From NCBI RefSeq assembly GCF_001636315.1, contig NZ_KV440949.1, positions 1,907,203-1,971,202 of the forward strand: DNA of 64,000 nucleotides, given 5' to 3'. Origin of the DNA: Neobacillus mesonae (GTDB lineage: Bacteria > Bacillota > Bacilli > Bacillales > Cytobacillaceae). Of this stretch, positions 36,831 through 45,289 are shown one piece after another; positions within the stretch are counted from its first letter, which is position 1; the number at the start of each line of letters is the position of its first letter. Under the pieces are notes generated by a model that was given only the letters and a program-made list of their open reading frames with translations, did not search any database and had not been told where the DNA came from. A program made the translations under genes and the position numbers.

Positions 36831-37448
36831 ATGAAGGAGAAACATGATGTGGTCGACAAACGCCATTTACGTTCCATGAAGACAAAGCAAAAGCTGCTGG
36901 AGGCTGCCAGGGAAGTTTTTCTAGTGGAAGGCTTTCAAAAAGCAACGATTTCACAAATGATCAAAAAGGCAGGAATTGGCTACGGAACCGCTTATGTTCA
37001 TTTTGAAGGAAAAGAAGAAATTTTAATGGTGCTAATGGATGATGTTATGGAAAAATTCTATGACATTGCCGAGGTTTCCTTTTCCCCAAATACAAAGGAA
37101 GAAGCGCGGCAGATCATCCTTTCGCAGGCAACTGCTTTTTTAAAAATGGCCGAAACCGAACGGAGCATGATGCAGTTATTTGAGCAGGCCATCGGAATCT
37201 CGTCATCGATTGCAGCGAAATGGAAAGCAATCCGTGAAAAATTCATCCAGCGAATTTCACAAGACATCGCATTCGCCCAGAAAAATGGACTGGCCCAAGC
37301 AGAGCTAAACCACACGCTTGTCGCTAAGGGCTGGTTCTTCACGAACGAAATGTATCTATGGGAAATCGTCCGAAATGAACACCAAGGCACCGTCGAGGAA
37401 ATCGCCGAAACCATGACTGCTGTTTATACGGACGGGCTTTATCATTAA
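36831..37448 (+). CDS. TetR-family regulator, probable repressor of the kyn operon
   Basis: 205 residues. The N-terminal helix-turn-helix (KQKLLEAAREVFLVEGFQKATISQMIKKAG, given in part; GYGTAYVHFEGKEEIL) is typical for TetR; the C-terminal part is a helical ligand-binding domain. Start follows CAGGAGG. It is divergent from kynU with one palindromic site between them, so it probably represses the kyn operon and responds to kynurenine or tryptophan (inference). It ends in a strong terminator. Confidence 0.85.
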   Translation: MKEKHDVVDKRHLRSMKTKQKLLEAAREVFLVEGFQKATISQMIKKAGIGYGTAYVHFEGKEEILMVLMDDVMEKFYDIAEVSFSPNTKEEARQIILSQATAFLKMAETERSMMQLFEQAIGISSSIAAKWKAIREKFIQRISQDIAFAQKNGLAQAELNHTLVAKGWFFTNEMYLWEIVRNEHQGTVEEIAETMTAVYTDGLYH

Positions 37449-37452
37449 GAAG

Positions 37453-37480
37453 GGCCGGGCAAAAACTGCCCGGTTTTTTT
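37453..37480 (+). terminator. Terminator cassette, copy 1
   Basis: CCGGGCA and TGCCCGG flank AAAAC, followed by seven T. The terminator and its flank TCTAGTAAATAATCCT occur again at 38529-38570. Confidence 0.92.
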
Positions 37481-37609
37481 ATCTAGTAAATAATCCTCCG
37501 TGCTTTGCTAAATCTAAACATTTAGGAGCCGTCATCCCCCTGTTGACTACTAAAAGAGGATTTTTTTGATAAACTAAACTAAGAAAAAGCGTATGAAAAG
37601 AGGAATGAA

Positions 37610-38482
37610 ATGAGCAACATTAAAAAGCAGAAGCCCAAAACACTTAAAATAATTTTACGAGGATTGGCCATCATGATTGGGGGTTTTATTGCAGCATATG
37701 GCCTAGAAACGGTATTAATCCCAAATAACGTATCTGATGGAGGTGTAACCGGTCTTAGTATTGTTGGTTCCGAATTATTTGGATTACCATTAGGAGCTCT
37801 CATTGCCATTATTAACATCCCTTTTATTTGGTTAGGATATCAACAAATCGGAAAAAGCTTTGCTTTTTTTTCGGTTCTCGGAATTGCTTCACTCGCTGTT
37901 AGCACCACCCTGATGCATCATATGCCAGCTATTATTAAAGGGGATACCTTACTAGTTACGGTGGTTGGCGGGATTATTCTGGGGTTTGGAATGGGACTGG
38001 CCCTGCGTAATGGCGGTGCACTAGATGGTATTGATATGCTGGCCGTACTACTTTCGCGAAAATTACCGTTTGGGACAAGTGATTTCATTCTTTTCTTGAA
38101 CTTATTTGTCTTTATTTTTGTTTCTACCGTATTCGGCTTTCAAGGGGCTATCCTGTCAGCAATTGCTTACTATATTGCTTCTAAAGTGATTCACATCGTT
38201 GAGGAGGGTTTAAGCGGCTCTAAAACCTTTAAAATCATCACCACTCAACCTGAATTAATGGTAGAAACTATACGTGATCGATTAGGTCGAAGTGCAACGT
38301 ATAATGAAGTTCTTGGTGGATATTCCAAAGAAAAATTCAAGGAAATTACTTGTGTTATCAATCGCTTAGAAGACAGCAAAATTAAAGAAATCATTCATGA
38401 AATTGATGAAGGTGCCTTTGTAACGGTATATGACGTAGCAGAGGTTAAGGGCGGGAATTTCAGAAAGCGTAATATTCATTAG
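37610..38482 (+). CDS. YitT family membrane protein (DUF161/DUF2179)
   Basis: 290 residues. Five or six membrane helices (residues about 12-200) are followed by a cytoplasmic DUF2179 domain (TFKIITTQPELMVETIRDRL, SATYNEVLGGYSKEKFKEI). LIPNNVSDGGVTGLSIV and LRNGGALDGIDMLAVLLSRKL are the conserved YitT repeats. Function is not known in this widespread Bacillus family. The start at 37610 lacks a strong ribosome site but GAGG is at about 9 nt. It is framed by two copies of the same terminator. Confidence 0.88.
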   Translation: MSNIKKQKPKTLKIILRGLAIMIGGFIAAYGLETVLIPNNVSDGGVTGLSIVGSELFGLPLGALIAIINIPFIWLGYQQIGKSFAFFSVLGIASLAVSTTLMHHMPAIIKGDTLLVTVVGGIILGFGMGLALRNGGALDGIDMLAVLLSRKLPFGTSDFILFLNLFVFIFVSTVFGFQGAILSAIAYYIASKVIHIVEEGLSGSKTFKIITTQPELMVETIRDRLGRSATYNEVLGGYSKEKFKEITCVINRLEDSKIKEIIHEIDEGAFVTVYDVAEVKGGNFRKRNIH

Positions 38483-38528
38483 TTAAAACCAAATACATTA
38501 CCAAAGAACACCTTTATTACGAAGAGAA

Positions 38529-38556
38529 GCCGGGCAAAAACTGCCCGGTTTTTTTG
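38529..38556 (+). terminator. Terminator cassette, copy 2
   Basis: Same CCGGGCA/TGCCCGG hairpin with T-run as at 37453, followed by TCTAGTAAATAATCCT in both places. A shorter relic is at 43604. Confidence 0.92.
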
Positions 38557-38575
38557 TCTAGTAAATAATCCTAGG

Positions 38576-38606
38576 ATGAAGCACAAGAACCGTCCCCGCG
38601 CGTCAT
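38576..38606. repeat. Conserved-loop hairpin element, six of eight pairs
   Basis: ATGAAGCA, loop CAAGAACCGTCCCCG (15 nt), CGCGTCAT. Confidence 0.7.
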
Positions 38607-38730
38607 CGCCTCCCGTTTTCAAAATATTTAGGATAATATGTGTTTTTTACCTTGACAACCATAATTCACTTTACTATAGTTAGGTAAATAATTAATCCTA
38701 TAAAACCAATATGAATTAGAGGTGTAATCT

Positions 38731-39969
38731 GTGAAGCTTTCCACAAAAATAACAGTCAGCTTAGTGCTCGGCATATTCTTTGGTGCAATTTTAAATGTAT
38801 TTTTTCCAAGCATTGTTCCTACGTTGGATCAATATGTCTTATCACCAGTAGGGAAAGGATTTCTTAGAATTATTCAGTTTGTTGTTGTACCTATTGTGTT
38901 TACGTCACTTATCGTAGGATTCTTAAGCATTAAGAATACAGAAAAAGTGGGCCGCCTTACTTGGAAGCTATTAACTCTATATATTTTTACGAACATCGTT
39001 GCTCTCCTAATTGGAATAGCCACTGCTTCTGTGTTAAAGCCTGGAACCGCTGTGGGCGATGTAGGTAAAGTCAGTGCCCAGGAAGCACCTGAAGGCCAAG
39101 GAATCATCGACTGGCTCATTTCGATTATTCCATCAAATCCATTTGAGGCATTTTCAACGGGAAACTTACTGCAAATTATTTTCACGGCGATCCTTATTAT
39201 TATTGGATTACGCCTTGCGGGTGATAAAGGAAAAGCATTCCTTTCCTTTATTGAAAGCTTCCATCACATCATTGAAAAAATTACTGTCGTTATACTGAAG
39301 CTTTCCCCGATTGGAGTATTTGCCTTAATTAGTTCAGTTATAGCAACGCAAGGGTTTGGTTTGGTACAGAAGCTGCTGATGTACATAATCGGCCTGGTTT
39401 TAGCAATCGGCATCATGCTGGCTGCCTATTCACTCATTTTATATGTGTGTAAAATTTCTCCCGCGCGTTTTTGGAAAAGCTTCCTGCCAACCTTCGGGAT
39501 TGCCTTTGGCACCGCAAGTTCCAATGCTTCTCTCCCGGCCGCGATTGAGAATGCACAGCGTCAATATAAAATGAAAGACGAGATTGCTAGTTTCGCTATT
39601 CCTTTAGGGACGGCCTTAAAAAGGGATGGTGCCTGTATTTTACAAGGCTTTAACGCCTTGTTTGTGGCCCAGCTTTTCGATGTCCAATTAACGCCGCTTC
39701 TGATTGCAACGATTATGATCAGTTCCATTGTGGTTTCTTTCAGTACTGCTGGCGTGCCAGGGGCGGGAATTATCATGATGTCAACCGTATTAACAGCTGC
39801 AGGGCTTCCCCTTGAAGGCATCGCAATTGTTGCCGGCATCGACCGTCTAACCGATGGCTTTAGAACTCTATTAAATGTGTTTGGAAACACAGCAAACGCC
39901 GCCCTGCTCGACCAATGGGAACAAAAAGCTTCCGCAAAACCTCTTAACAAGGGGAAAATGACAGCATAA
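38731..39969 (+). CDS. Dicarboxylate/amino acid:cation symporter (DAACS)
   Basis: 412 residues with the DAACS fold of eight helices and two reentrant loops. FGTASSNASLPAAIENA is the serine-rich first loop, VPGAGIIMMSTVLTAAG and AGIDRLTDGFRTLLNVFGN are the second loop and last helix. The usual substrate motif (NMDGT) reads ALKRDGACILQGF here, so substrate specificity probably differs from GltT at 8002. GTG start after GAGGTG. Single-gene unit with its own terminator. Confidence 0.85.
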   Translation: MKLSTKITVSLVLGIFFGAILNVFFPSIVPTLDQYVLSPVGKGFLRIIQFVVVPIVFTSLIVGFLSIKNTEKVGRLTWKLLTLYIFTNIVALLIGIATASVLKPGTAVGDVGKVSAQEAPEGQGIIDWLISIIPSNPFEAFSTGNLLQIIFTAILIIIGLRLAGDKGKAFLSFIESFHHIIEKITVVILKLSPIGVFALISSVIATQGFGLVQKLLMYIIGLVLAIGIMLAAYSLILYVCKISPARFWKSFLPTFGIAFGTASSNASLPAAIENAQRQYKMKDEIASFAIPLGTALKRDGACILQGFNALFVAQLFDVQLTPLLIATIMISSIVVSFSTAGVPGAGIIMMSTVLTAAGLPLEGIAIVAGIDRLTDGFRTLLNVFGNTANAALLDQWEQKASAKPLNKGKMTA

Positions 39970-40008
39970 GCAGGTTATGAAAAACCCAAACCCCTTACAA
40001 CGAAAAAA

Positions 40009-40040
40009 AACGCTGTTGATGAAAGATCAACAGCGTTTTT
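40009..40040 (+). terminator. Terminator after the DAACS gene
   Basis: AACGCTGTTGAT and ATCAACAGCGTT pair perfectly over a 5-nt loop, then TTTT. Confidence 0.92.
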
Positions 40041-40169
40041 ATGACTCCATATACCTCGTTGACTTTTTTCGTTCATCAAAGCCGGACAGTCCCACTCTAG
40101 GCGGGTAAATAAATGTTTAGTTAGCTACCCTTTCCCACATAGCTAAATAATATATATTTACTTTTACAC

Positions 40170-41525
40170 TTATCCGATGAGGATTTTTTCTTCCGCGTAA
40201 CGGATTTTTGATACTTTGTTGGAACGAATGGCAAGGGCAAAGGCCATTGTTAGGGGGCCCACTCTTCCGATAAACATCATGATGGTGATTAAAATACGTC
40301 CCATATGGCTTAAATCACCAGTTAATCCTGTACTAAGTCCAACGGTTCCAAAGGCAGAAACGGTTTCGAATATGATGGCCGTTACATCTGCTCCTCTTTC
40401 GGTGATCGTAAGGGAAAAGAAAATAATGAAAATAAAAATCATACTTGATACCGCGATTGATAAAGCCCTAAATACTTGTGAAGCGGGGACTCTCCGTTTA
40501 AATACATTAATATCTTGCTTGTTCGTTAAAACCGACCATAGAGCGAGAAGCAATAGAGCAAACGTTGTCACTTTAATTCCCCCGCCTGTTGAGCCAGGCG
40601 ATGCGCCAATAAACATCAATCCTACCATAAGGACAAGGGAACTAGGTGTCATTTGTCCAATATCAATAGTATTAAAGCCAGCGGTACGAGTAACGACTCC
40701 CTGAAAATAAGCAGCCCACCATTTTTCTGTTGTTCCCAAGCTCCCTAAAGTAGCAGGATTGTTATATTCTAATGCAAAAATAATCAATGTACTTACTACA
40801 TTCAGAATTAATGTAACGGTTAAAACAATTTTAGTGTGAAGGGAAAATTTAAATATATTCCTCTTTTCAAAAATGTCTGCAACTACAAAAAAACCGACCC
40901 CGCCTATGATAAATAAGGAAGTAATCACAAGATTGACAGTCGGATCACCGACCCACTTGCTCAAATTATCTGGTTCAAGCCCAAATCCCGCATTGTTAAA
41001 GGCAGAAATAGAATGGAATATTCCATAATAAATAGCTTTCCCCATACTCATTTCCTGTGACCATCTTATCGCTAAAAAAATGGCACCAATAGCTTCTACA
41101 ATTAACGTAATAACAATTACCTTTTGAACAAGCTTGATGATTCCTTGCAATGAAAAAGCATTCATTGACTGTTGAAGCAGAAGTCTTTGCTTAAACCCAA
41201 TCCTTTTCCCCAATAAGATAAAAGTAAGAATTCCACTCGTCATAAATCCCCAGCCGCCCAGTTGAACAAGGAGAAGTAAAACGATTTGACCGAACAAAGT
41301 AAATGTCGTTCCAGTATCGACTACCCCAAGCCCTGTAACACAAACAGCAGAAGTTGCTTCAAATAAAGCATCAATGAAATTGAGATGATGCCTATCCTTT
41401 GTCGCAGCGGGAATCATAAATAAACACGTCCCCAAAAAGATTAATGCCATAAAACCCAGCATTAGTACGTGTGCCGGGTTAAGCTGAATGGTCTTATATT
41501 GATTAACTTTTTTAAATAGCTTCAA
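40170..41525 (-). CDS. Potassium uptake protein, KtrB/KtrD (TrkH) type
   Basis: 451 residues, membrane subunit of a Ktr-type K+ channel/transporter. Four pore regions are visible through their filter glycines: SAVCVTGLGVVDTG, SAFNNAGFGL, VTRTAGFNTIDIG and SAFGTVGLSTGLTG; GASPGSTGGGIKV is a conserved loop. The TTG at 41525 is preferred: GAAGGTG lies 6 nt upstream. The frame opens 7 codons earlier at a GTG without a site. The cytoplasmic gating partner (KtrA/KtrC) is not in the window. Confidence 0.88.
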   Translation of the reverse strand: MKLFKKVNQYKTIQLNPAHVLMLGFMALIFLGTCLFMIPAATKDRHHLNFIDALFEATSAVCVTGLGVVDTGTTFTLFGQIVLLLLVQLGGWGFMTSGILTFILLGKRIGFKQRLLLQQSMNAFSLQGIIKLVQKVIVITLIVEAIGAIFLAIRWSQEMSMGKAIYYGIFHSISAFNNAGFGLEPDNLSKWVGDPTVNLVITSLFIIGGVGFFVVADIFEKRNIFKFSLHTKIVLTVTLILNVVSTLIIFALEYNNPATLGSLGTTEKWWAAYFQGVVTRTAGFNTIDIGQMTPSSLVLMVGLMFIGASPGSTGGGIKVTTFALLLLALWSVLTNKQDINVFKRRVPASQVFRALSIAVSSMIFIFIIFFSLTITERGADVTAIIFETVSAFGTVGLSTGLTGDLSHMGRILITIMMFIGRVGPLTMAFALAIRSNKVSKIRYAEEKILIG

Positions 41526-41633
41526 AATGTTCACCTTCAATGGCACAATTTTCTTTTTATCATATTCCCTTTTTGATTCTTCTTCAAGCTAACTTTTTTC
41601 TTGGTTTCAACATGATTATTCCCAAAGAAGAAT

Positions 41634-41661
41634 AAACGCTAGGAATGACCCTAGCGTTTTT
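41634..41661. terminator. Terminator between the M20 dipeptidase and the Ktr gene
   Basis: AAACGCTAGG and CCTAGCGTTT flank a short loop. On the minus strand, where the dipeptidase ends at 41748, it closes that transcript. Confidence 0.75.
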
Positions 41662-41747
41662 TCTACAGCTATTGAATGGTTTTATTATTATCAAAAGGGA
41701 TCCTTCACTTTTTCCACAGTAACGTAACTGCTTATGCTGTCAATCCC

Positions 41748-43115
41748 TCATGATTTCAACTGTTCTAAAAAAGAACAAATCGTTAAAATGCCTTTATCAA
41801 AGTTTTCTAAGTTAAAATGTTCATTAGGCGCATGAAGATTCTCGTCTGGCAGACCGAATCCCATTAAAACAACAGGTGCATTCAGGGATTGATTGAAATC
41901 CGACACAATCGGAATTGAGCCGCCTTCCCGCTTGTAAACAGGTGATTTTTCGTATACGTCTTGGTATGCTTCGGCTGCTTTTTGAATCATCGGACTGTCG
42001 ATCGGCGTTAAAAATGGATTGCCCGTATCCCCTAGAGACACGCTAACCGTGCAGCCTTGTGGCGCCTGTTCTTCCAGATGTCTTTTGATCAAATCCTGAA
42101 TCTTTTCAGGGTTTTGATTATTGACCAGACGGCAGGTTATTTTCGCATGCGCTTCGTTCGGGATGACCGTTTTAGTACCTTCCCCCTGAAATCCTCCCCA
42201 TAAACCGTTCATCTCTAATGTTGGACGGGAACTAATTCTTTCTGGGTAAGGTACATTGTGTTCCCCGCCCGTCAAATCCGTTAATCCTAGCTGTTGCTTT
42301 AGCTTTTCTTCATCAAATCCCAATGCTTGAATTTGTTCCTTTTCAAATTCAGTTAGTTCAAGGACATCATCATAAAAATGGGCAACATTTACCTTTCCGT
42401 TTGAATCATGAAGGGTGGACAACAGCTGTACCAATAAATGATTGGCGTTCTGAACTCCACCGCCAAACATACCAGAGTGCAAATCCGTATTAGCCGTTTT
42501 TAAGGAAACTTCCAGTGCACATAGACCTCTTAAAGAATAGGTGATCGCAGGAACCCCTCTATCCCACATATCAGAATCAGAAATCACCACTACATCACAG
42601 GATAATTTTTCATTATTTTCGGCTAAAAACTGCGGCAGATGAGGACTTCCAATCTCTTCTTCTCCTTCAATACAAAATTTCACGTTAACGGGCAGTTTTC
42701 CTTCTGATTCTAATAAGGTTTCCACGGCTTTGATATGTAAAAACATCTGGCCTTTGTCGTCTGTTGCTCCTCTCGCAAAAATCTTCTCATCACGGATGGT
42801 CGGTTCAAACGGCGGGGTCTCCCATAAATGAACAGGGTCAACAGGCTGTACATCATAATGACCGTAGACTAAGACCGTCGGAGCATTCTCCTGATGAAGC
42901 CAGTCGGCGTAAATAATCGGATGACCTTTTGTCTGGACAACTTCTGCATGTTCCATGCCAATATTTTTTAATTTATCGGCTATCCATGAAGCAGCTTGTT
43001 GAACGTCCTCTTTATGCTCCGATAAGGAACTAATGCTGGGAATCCGGAGCAATTCTTTTAATTCTTCCACATTTTGATCATGGTTGTTGGATACAAACTC
43101 AGCGTATCGACTCAT
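41748..43115 (-). CDS. M20-family dipeptidase
   Basis: 455 residues, cytoplasmic di-zinc peptidase of the CNDP2-like/PepV-related M20 branch. Motifs: VLVYGHYDVQPVDP (metal His, Asp), ARGATDDKGQM (bridging Asp), CIEGEEEIGSPHL (catalytic Glu pair), SDSDMWDRGVPAI and EGGSIPIVSDF. The cleaved peptides are not predictable. Starts MSRYAEFVSNN; it stands alone. Its start region is next to a decayed gene copy at 43219. Confidence 0.87.
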   Translation of the reverse strand: MSRYAEFVSNNHDQNVEELKELLRIPSISSLSEHKEDVQQAASWIADKLKNIGMEHAEVVQTKGHPIIYADWLHQENAPTVLVYGHYDVQPVDPVHLWETPPFEPTIRDEKIFARGATDDKGQMFLHIKAVETLLESEGKLPVNVKFCIEGEEEIGSPHLPQFLAENNEKLSCDVVVISDSDMWDRGVPAITYSLRGLCALEVSLKTANTDLHSGMFGGGVQNANHLLVQLLSTLHDSNGKVNVAHFYDDVLELTEFEKEQIQALGFDEEKLKQQLGLTDLTGGEHNVPYPERISSRPTLEMNGLWGGFQGEGTKTVIPNEAHAKITCRLVNNQNPEKIQDLIKRHLEEQAPQGCTVSVSLGDTGNPFLTPIDSPMIQKAAEAYQDVYEKSPVYKREGGSIPIVSDFNQSLNAPVVLMGFGLPDENLHAPNEHFNLENFDKGILTICSFLEQLKS

Positions 43116-43218
43116 TTAATCACCTTTTCTCTTTTATTATCCAATCTTATTTTATACATAATAGTGGTTTGAATACTTCCTAAACATCCTGAATGTTATC
43201 AATCTATCAATAAATATT

Positions 43219-43602
43219 TTGTCGGTTTCAGCTGCTGCTCCATATGCCGTTTTGGCGAAACCAATTGAAATCACGGCTACTGACAATGGACAATCATCAT
43301 TAAAGCCCCTTACTTCTGATGTTGCGATTATTGCCCACCGGGGGACCTCCGCATATGGCCCGGAACATACACTTACTGCCTACAAGCAGGCCATCACCAT
43401 GGAGGCCGATTATGTCGAATTCGATTTACAAATGACCAAGGATGGCGAGCTGATTGCCATCCTTGTTGAAACACTGGCACGGACAACTAATGCCAAGGAA
43501 CTTTACCCAAACCGCGCACCATGGAAGGTAAAGGATTTTACTCTTAACGAAATCAAACGTCTTGATGCCGGCTTATGGTTTAATAAAGCATACGCGGAAT
43601 AA
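43219..43602 (+). pseudogene. Truncated copy of the GDPD-PhoD gene
   Basis: About 380 bp that match 45329-45706 almost base for base, i.e. residues 14-139 of the downstream GDPD-PhoD protein. The signal-peptide start, the promoter, the rest of the GDPD domain and the whole PhoD domain are missing. The catalytic AMHDETLA has become AILVETLA, losing His and Asp, so even the fragment is not active. It has no ribosome site and ends in TAA followed by a relic of the terminator cassette at 43604. Confidence 0.9.
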
Positions 43603-43603
43603 A

Positions 43604-43623
43604 ACTGCCCGGATTTTTTTGTC
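43604..43623 (+). terminator. Relic of the terminator cassette, copy 3
   Basis: AAACTGCCCGGATTTTTTTG keeps the right arm and T-run of the hairpins at 37453 and 38529, but the left arm is gone (GCGGAATA instead). Confidence 0.7.
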
Positions 43624-43639
43624 TAAATATCATTCTAGG

Positions 43640-43668
43640 ATGAGACGCGAGAACCATCCCCTTCTCAT
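43640..43668. repeat. Conserved-loop hairpin element, partial
   Basis: ATGAGA and TCTCAT flank CGCGAGAACCATCCCCT. The stop codon of the MFS gene (43667-43665) is in the right arm. Confidence 0.65.
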
Positions 43669-44933
43669 TGTCCACTTGTTATATTATGCCTATCATACAG
43701 GTCTGTTGGCTTGGAGAATGATAGACTTTGCGGTAATGTGATGGATGCTAAGCTGGCAAGAAGCGCGAGGATGCCCGCGGCACTGAACGATAATAGGTGT
43801 GTTCCAAACACTTCGTACCCCCAGCCACCCAAAAACGAACCGATGGCTGCTCCAACTTGATGCCCGATAAAATACGCCAATCCATTTAAAATTGCTAATA
43901 ACCGTACTCCATATAAATCACCTAAAATTGCCGTGGACATGGCGACGGAACCGGACCATGCCAATCCCCCAATAAAGGATACAAGAAAGAGCTGCCAAGT
44001 AGCCGCCGAAAAAACAAGACCGAAAAATCCCAAGCCTCGGACAACATACACTAAAAACAAAATATTTTTTCGCGGAAAACGGTCGGCGAGCTGCGCCAAG
44101 AACAATGATCCAAAGATCGCCACAACCCCAATTATCCCAACTCCAAGGGAAGCTGTCATTGGTGCAAAATGATGGTCCATCAACATTGGGACCCCATGGG
44201 AGCCTAATAGATTCATCCCAAATCCACAAGCAAATAAGCCAAACACAATTTTCCAATAGGTTGGTGTTTTTAAAGCATCCTTTAATGTGAGATTGGCAGG
44301 GGCAACAGGTCTTATTTTCGCGCCGTCAGCACCTGCTCCATCAGCCTCCTCTGGAACATCCTCCCGCATAATAAAAATCGCCGACGGAAGAACAATGCAG
44401 AGGAAGATTGCCCCCAATAATAACAGCGTATTATGCCAGCCCATAAGGCCAATCAACCATGTTTCAACGGGGGTCATAACTGCCAAACCAGCCATTCCAC
44501 CTGTCGTCAAATAAAAAAGCGCCTTCCCTCGTTGGCGGACAAACCATTTGCTAACAATGGGCGATAAGGTAATACTGCTTAAAAAGGCAAGCCCAATCGA
44601 CAAGAACACCCCATAAGAAAGGAGAAAGGAAAGCATCCCTTTAGAATAAACCGTCCATACAATCGAAATACATACAATGGCCAGCCCCATCAACAACACC
44701 ATACGGGTATTAAAAGTTTTTAAAAGAATACCAGCTAACGGCATGCCAACTCCATAAAAAATCATGCCAATGGAAACAATGAGAGAAATTTCCGTTCGCG
44801 ACAACTTTAAATCATCCATAATGGGATGGATAAAAGGTCCGATTCCCATCCGCATTCCCATTGAAAGCAAAACGATGATGGAGGCAGTAATGACAATATA
44901 CCAGCCAAAATAGAGGCGTTTAGCTTTATTCAT
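43665..44933 (-). CDS. MFS transporter, monocarboxylate/oxalate-formate type
   Basis: About 422 residues with 12 membrane helices. RLYFGWYIVITASIIVLLSMG, LSRTEISLIVSIGMIFYGVGMPLAG and WFVRQRGKALFYLTTGGMAGLAV (partial quotes) are typical of the MCT/OFA-like branch that moves small organic acids. Substrate unknown. The start is uncertain: ATG at 44933 with GGTG 6 nt upstream is preferred; a frame four codons longer starts at TTG 44945. Confidence 0.8.
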   Translation of the reverse strand: MNKAKRLYFGWYIVITASIIVLLSMGMRMGIGPFIHPIMDDLKLSRTEISLIVSIGMIFYGVGMPLAGILLKTFNTRMVLLMGLAIVCISIVWTVYSKGMLSFLLSYGVFLSIGLAFLSSITLSPIVSKWFVRQRGKALFYLTTGGMAGLAVMTPVETWLIGLMGWHNTLLLLGAIFLCIVLPSAIFIMREDVPEEADGAGADGAKIRPVAPANLTLKDALKTPTYWKIVFGLFACGFGMNLLGSHGVPMLMDHHFAPMTASLGVGIIGVVAIFGSLFLAQLADRFPRKNILFLVYVVRGLGFFGLVFSAATWQLFLVSFIGGLAWSGSVAMSTAILGDLYGVRLLAILNGLAYFIGHQVGAAIGSFLGGWGYEVFGTHLLSFSAAGILALLASLASITLPQSLSFSKPTDLYDRHNITSGQ

Positions 44934-45194
44934 AATGTACACCAATTCCTATTTCCCTTGCGAAACCATAAAATAACACCATTTCACATACCCCCAAAAA
45001 TTTATAACCATACCCCTTTTAATCAATATTAGCACCGACTATTTGAAAATTACAAAATCTTGGACTGGATTTTCTAGTATTGAGCCTTTTTTAATAAAAA
45101 ATTTAAAATGAGTTGCAGTGTGTAAGAGATACAACCCTCAACAAATCCGTGGTGTCAGGCACCCCAATGGGACAAAAGCCCTGTTTTCGCCCCA

Positions 45195-45233
45195 TTTACA
45201 GACTATTCATACTCTATTAACACGGGCTCAACA
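45195..45233 (+). promoter_or_regulatory. Pho box: four PhoP repeats spaced 11 bp
   Basis: TTTACA (45195), TTCATA (45206), TTAACA (45217) and TCAACA (45228) are four hexamers exactly 11 bp apart, matching the TT(A/T/C)ACA repeats bound by PhoP-P in Bacillus. TATATT at 45241 may serve as -10. This predicts induction on phosphate starvation. Confidence 0.75.
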
Positions 45234-45289
45234 ATGCTCCTATATTTTTAATATGGTAATACATAAAATTTGTAGGAGATGATGGAAAG

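Noticed and set aside
43219-43602. Functional small GDPD gene
   Set aside because: No start context, catalytic His-Asp replaced, and only residues 14-139 of the parent are present.
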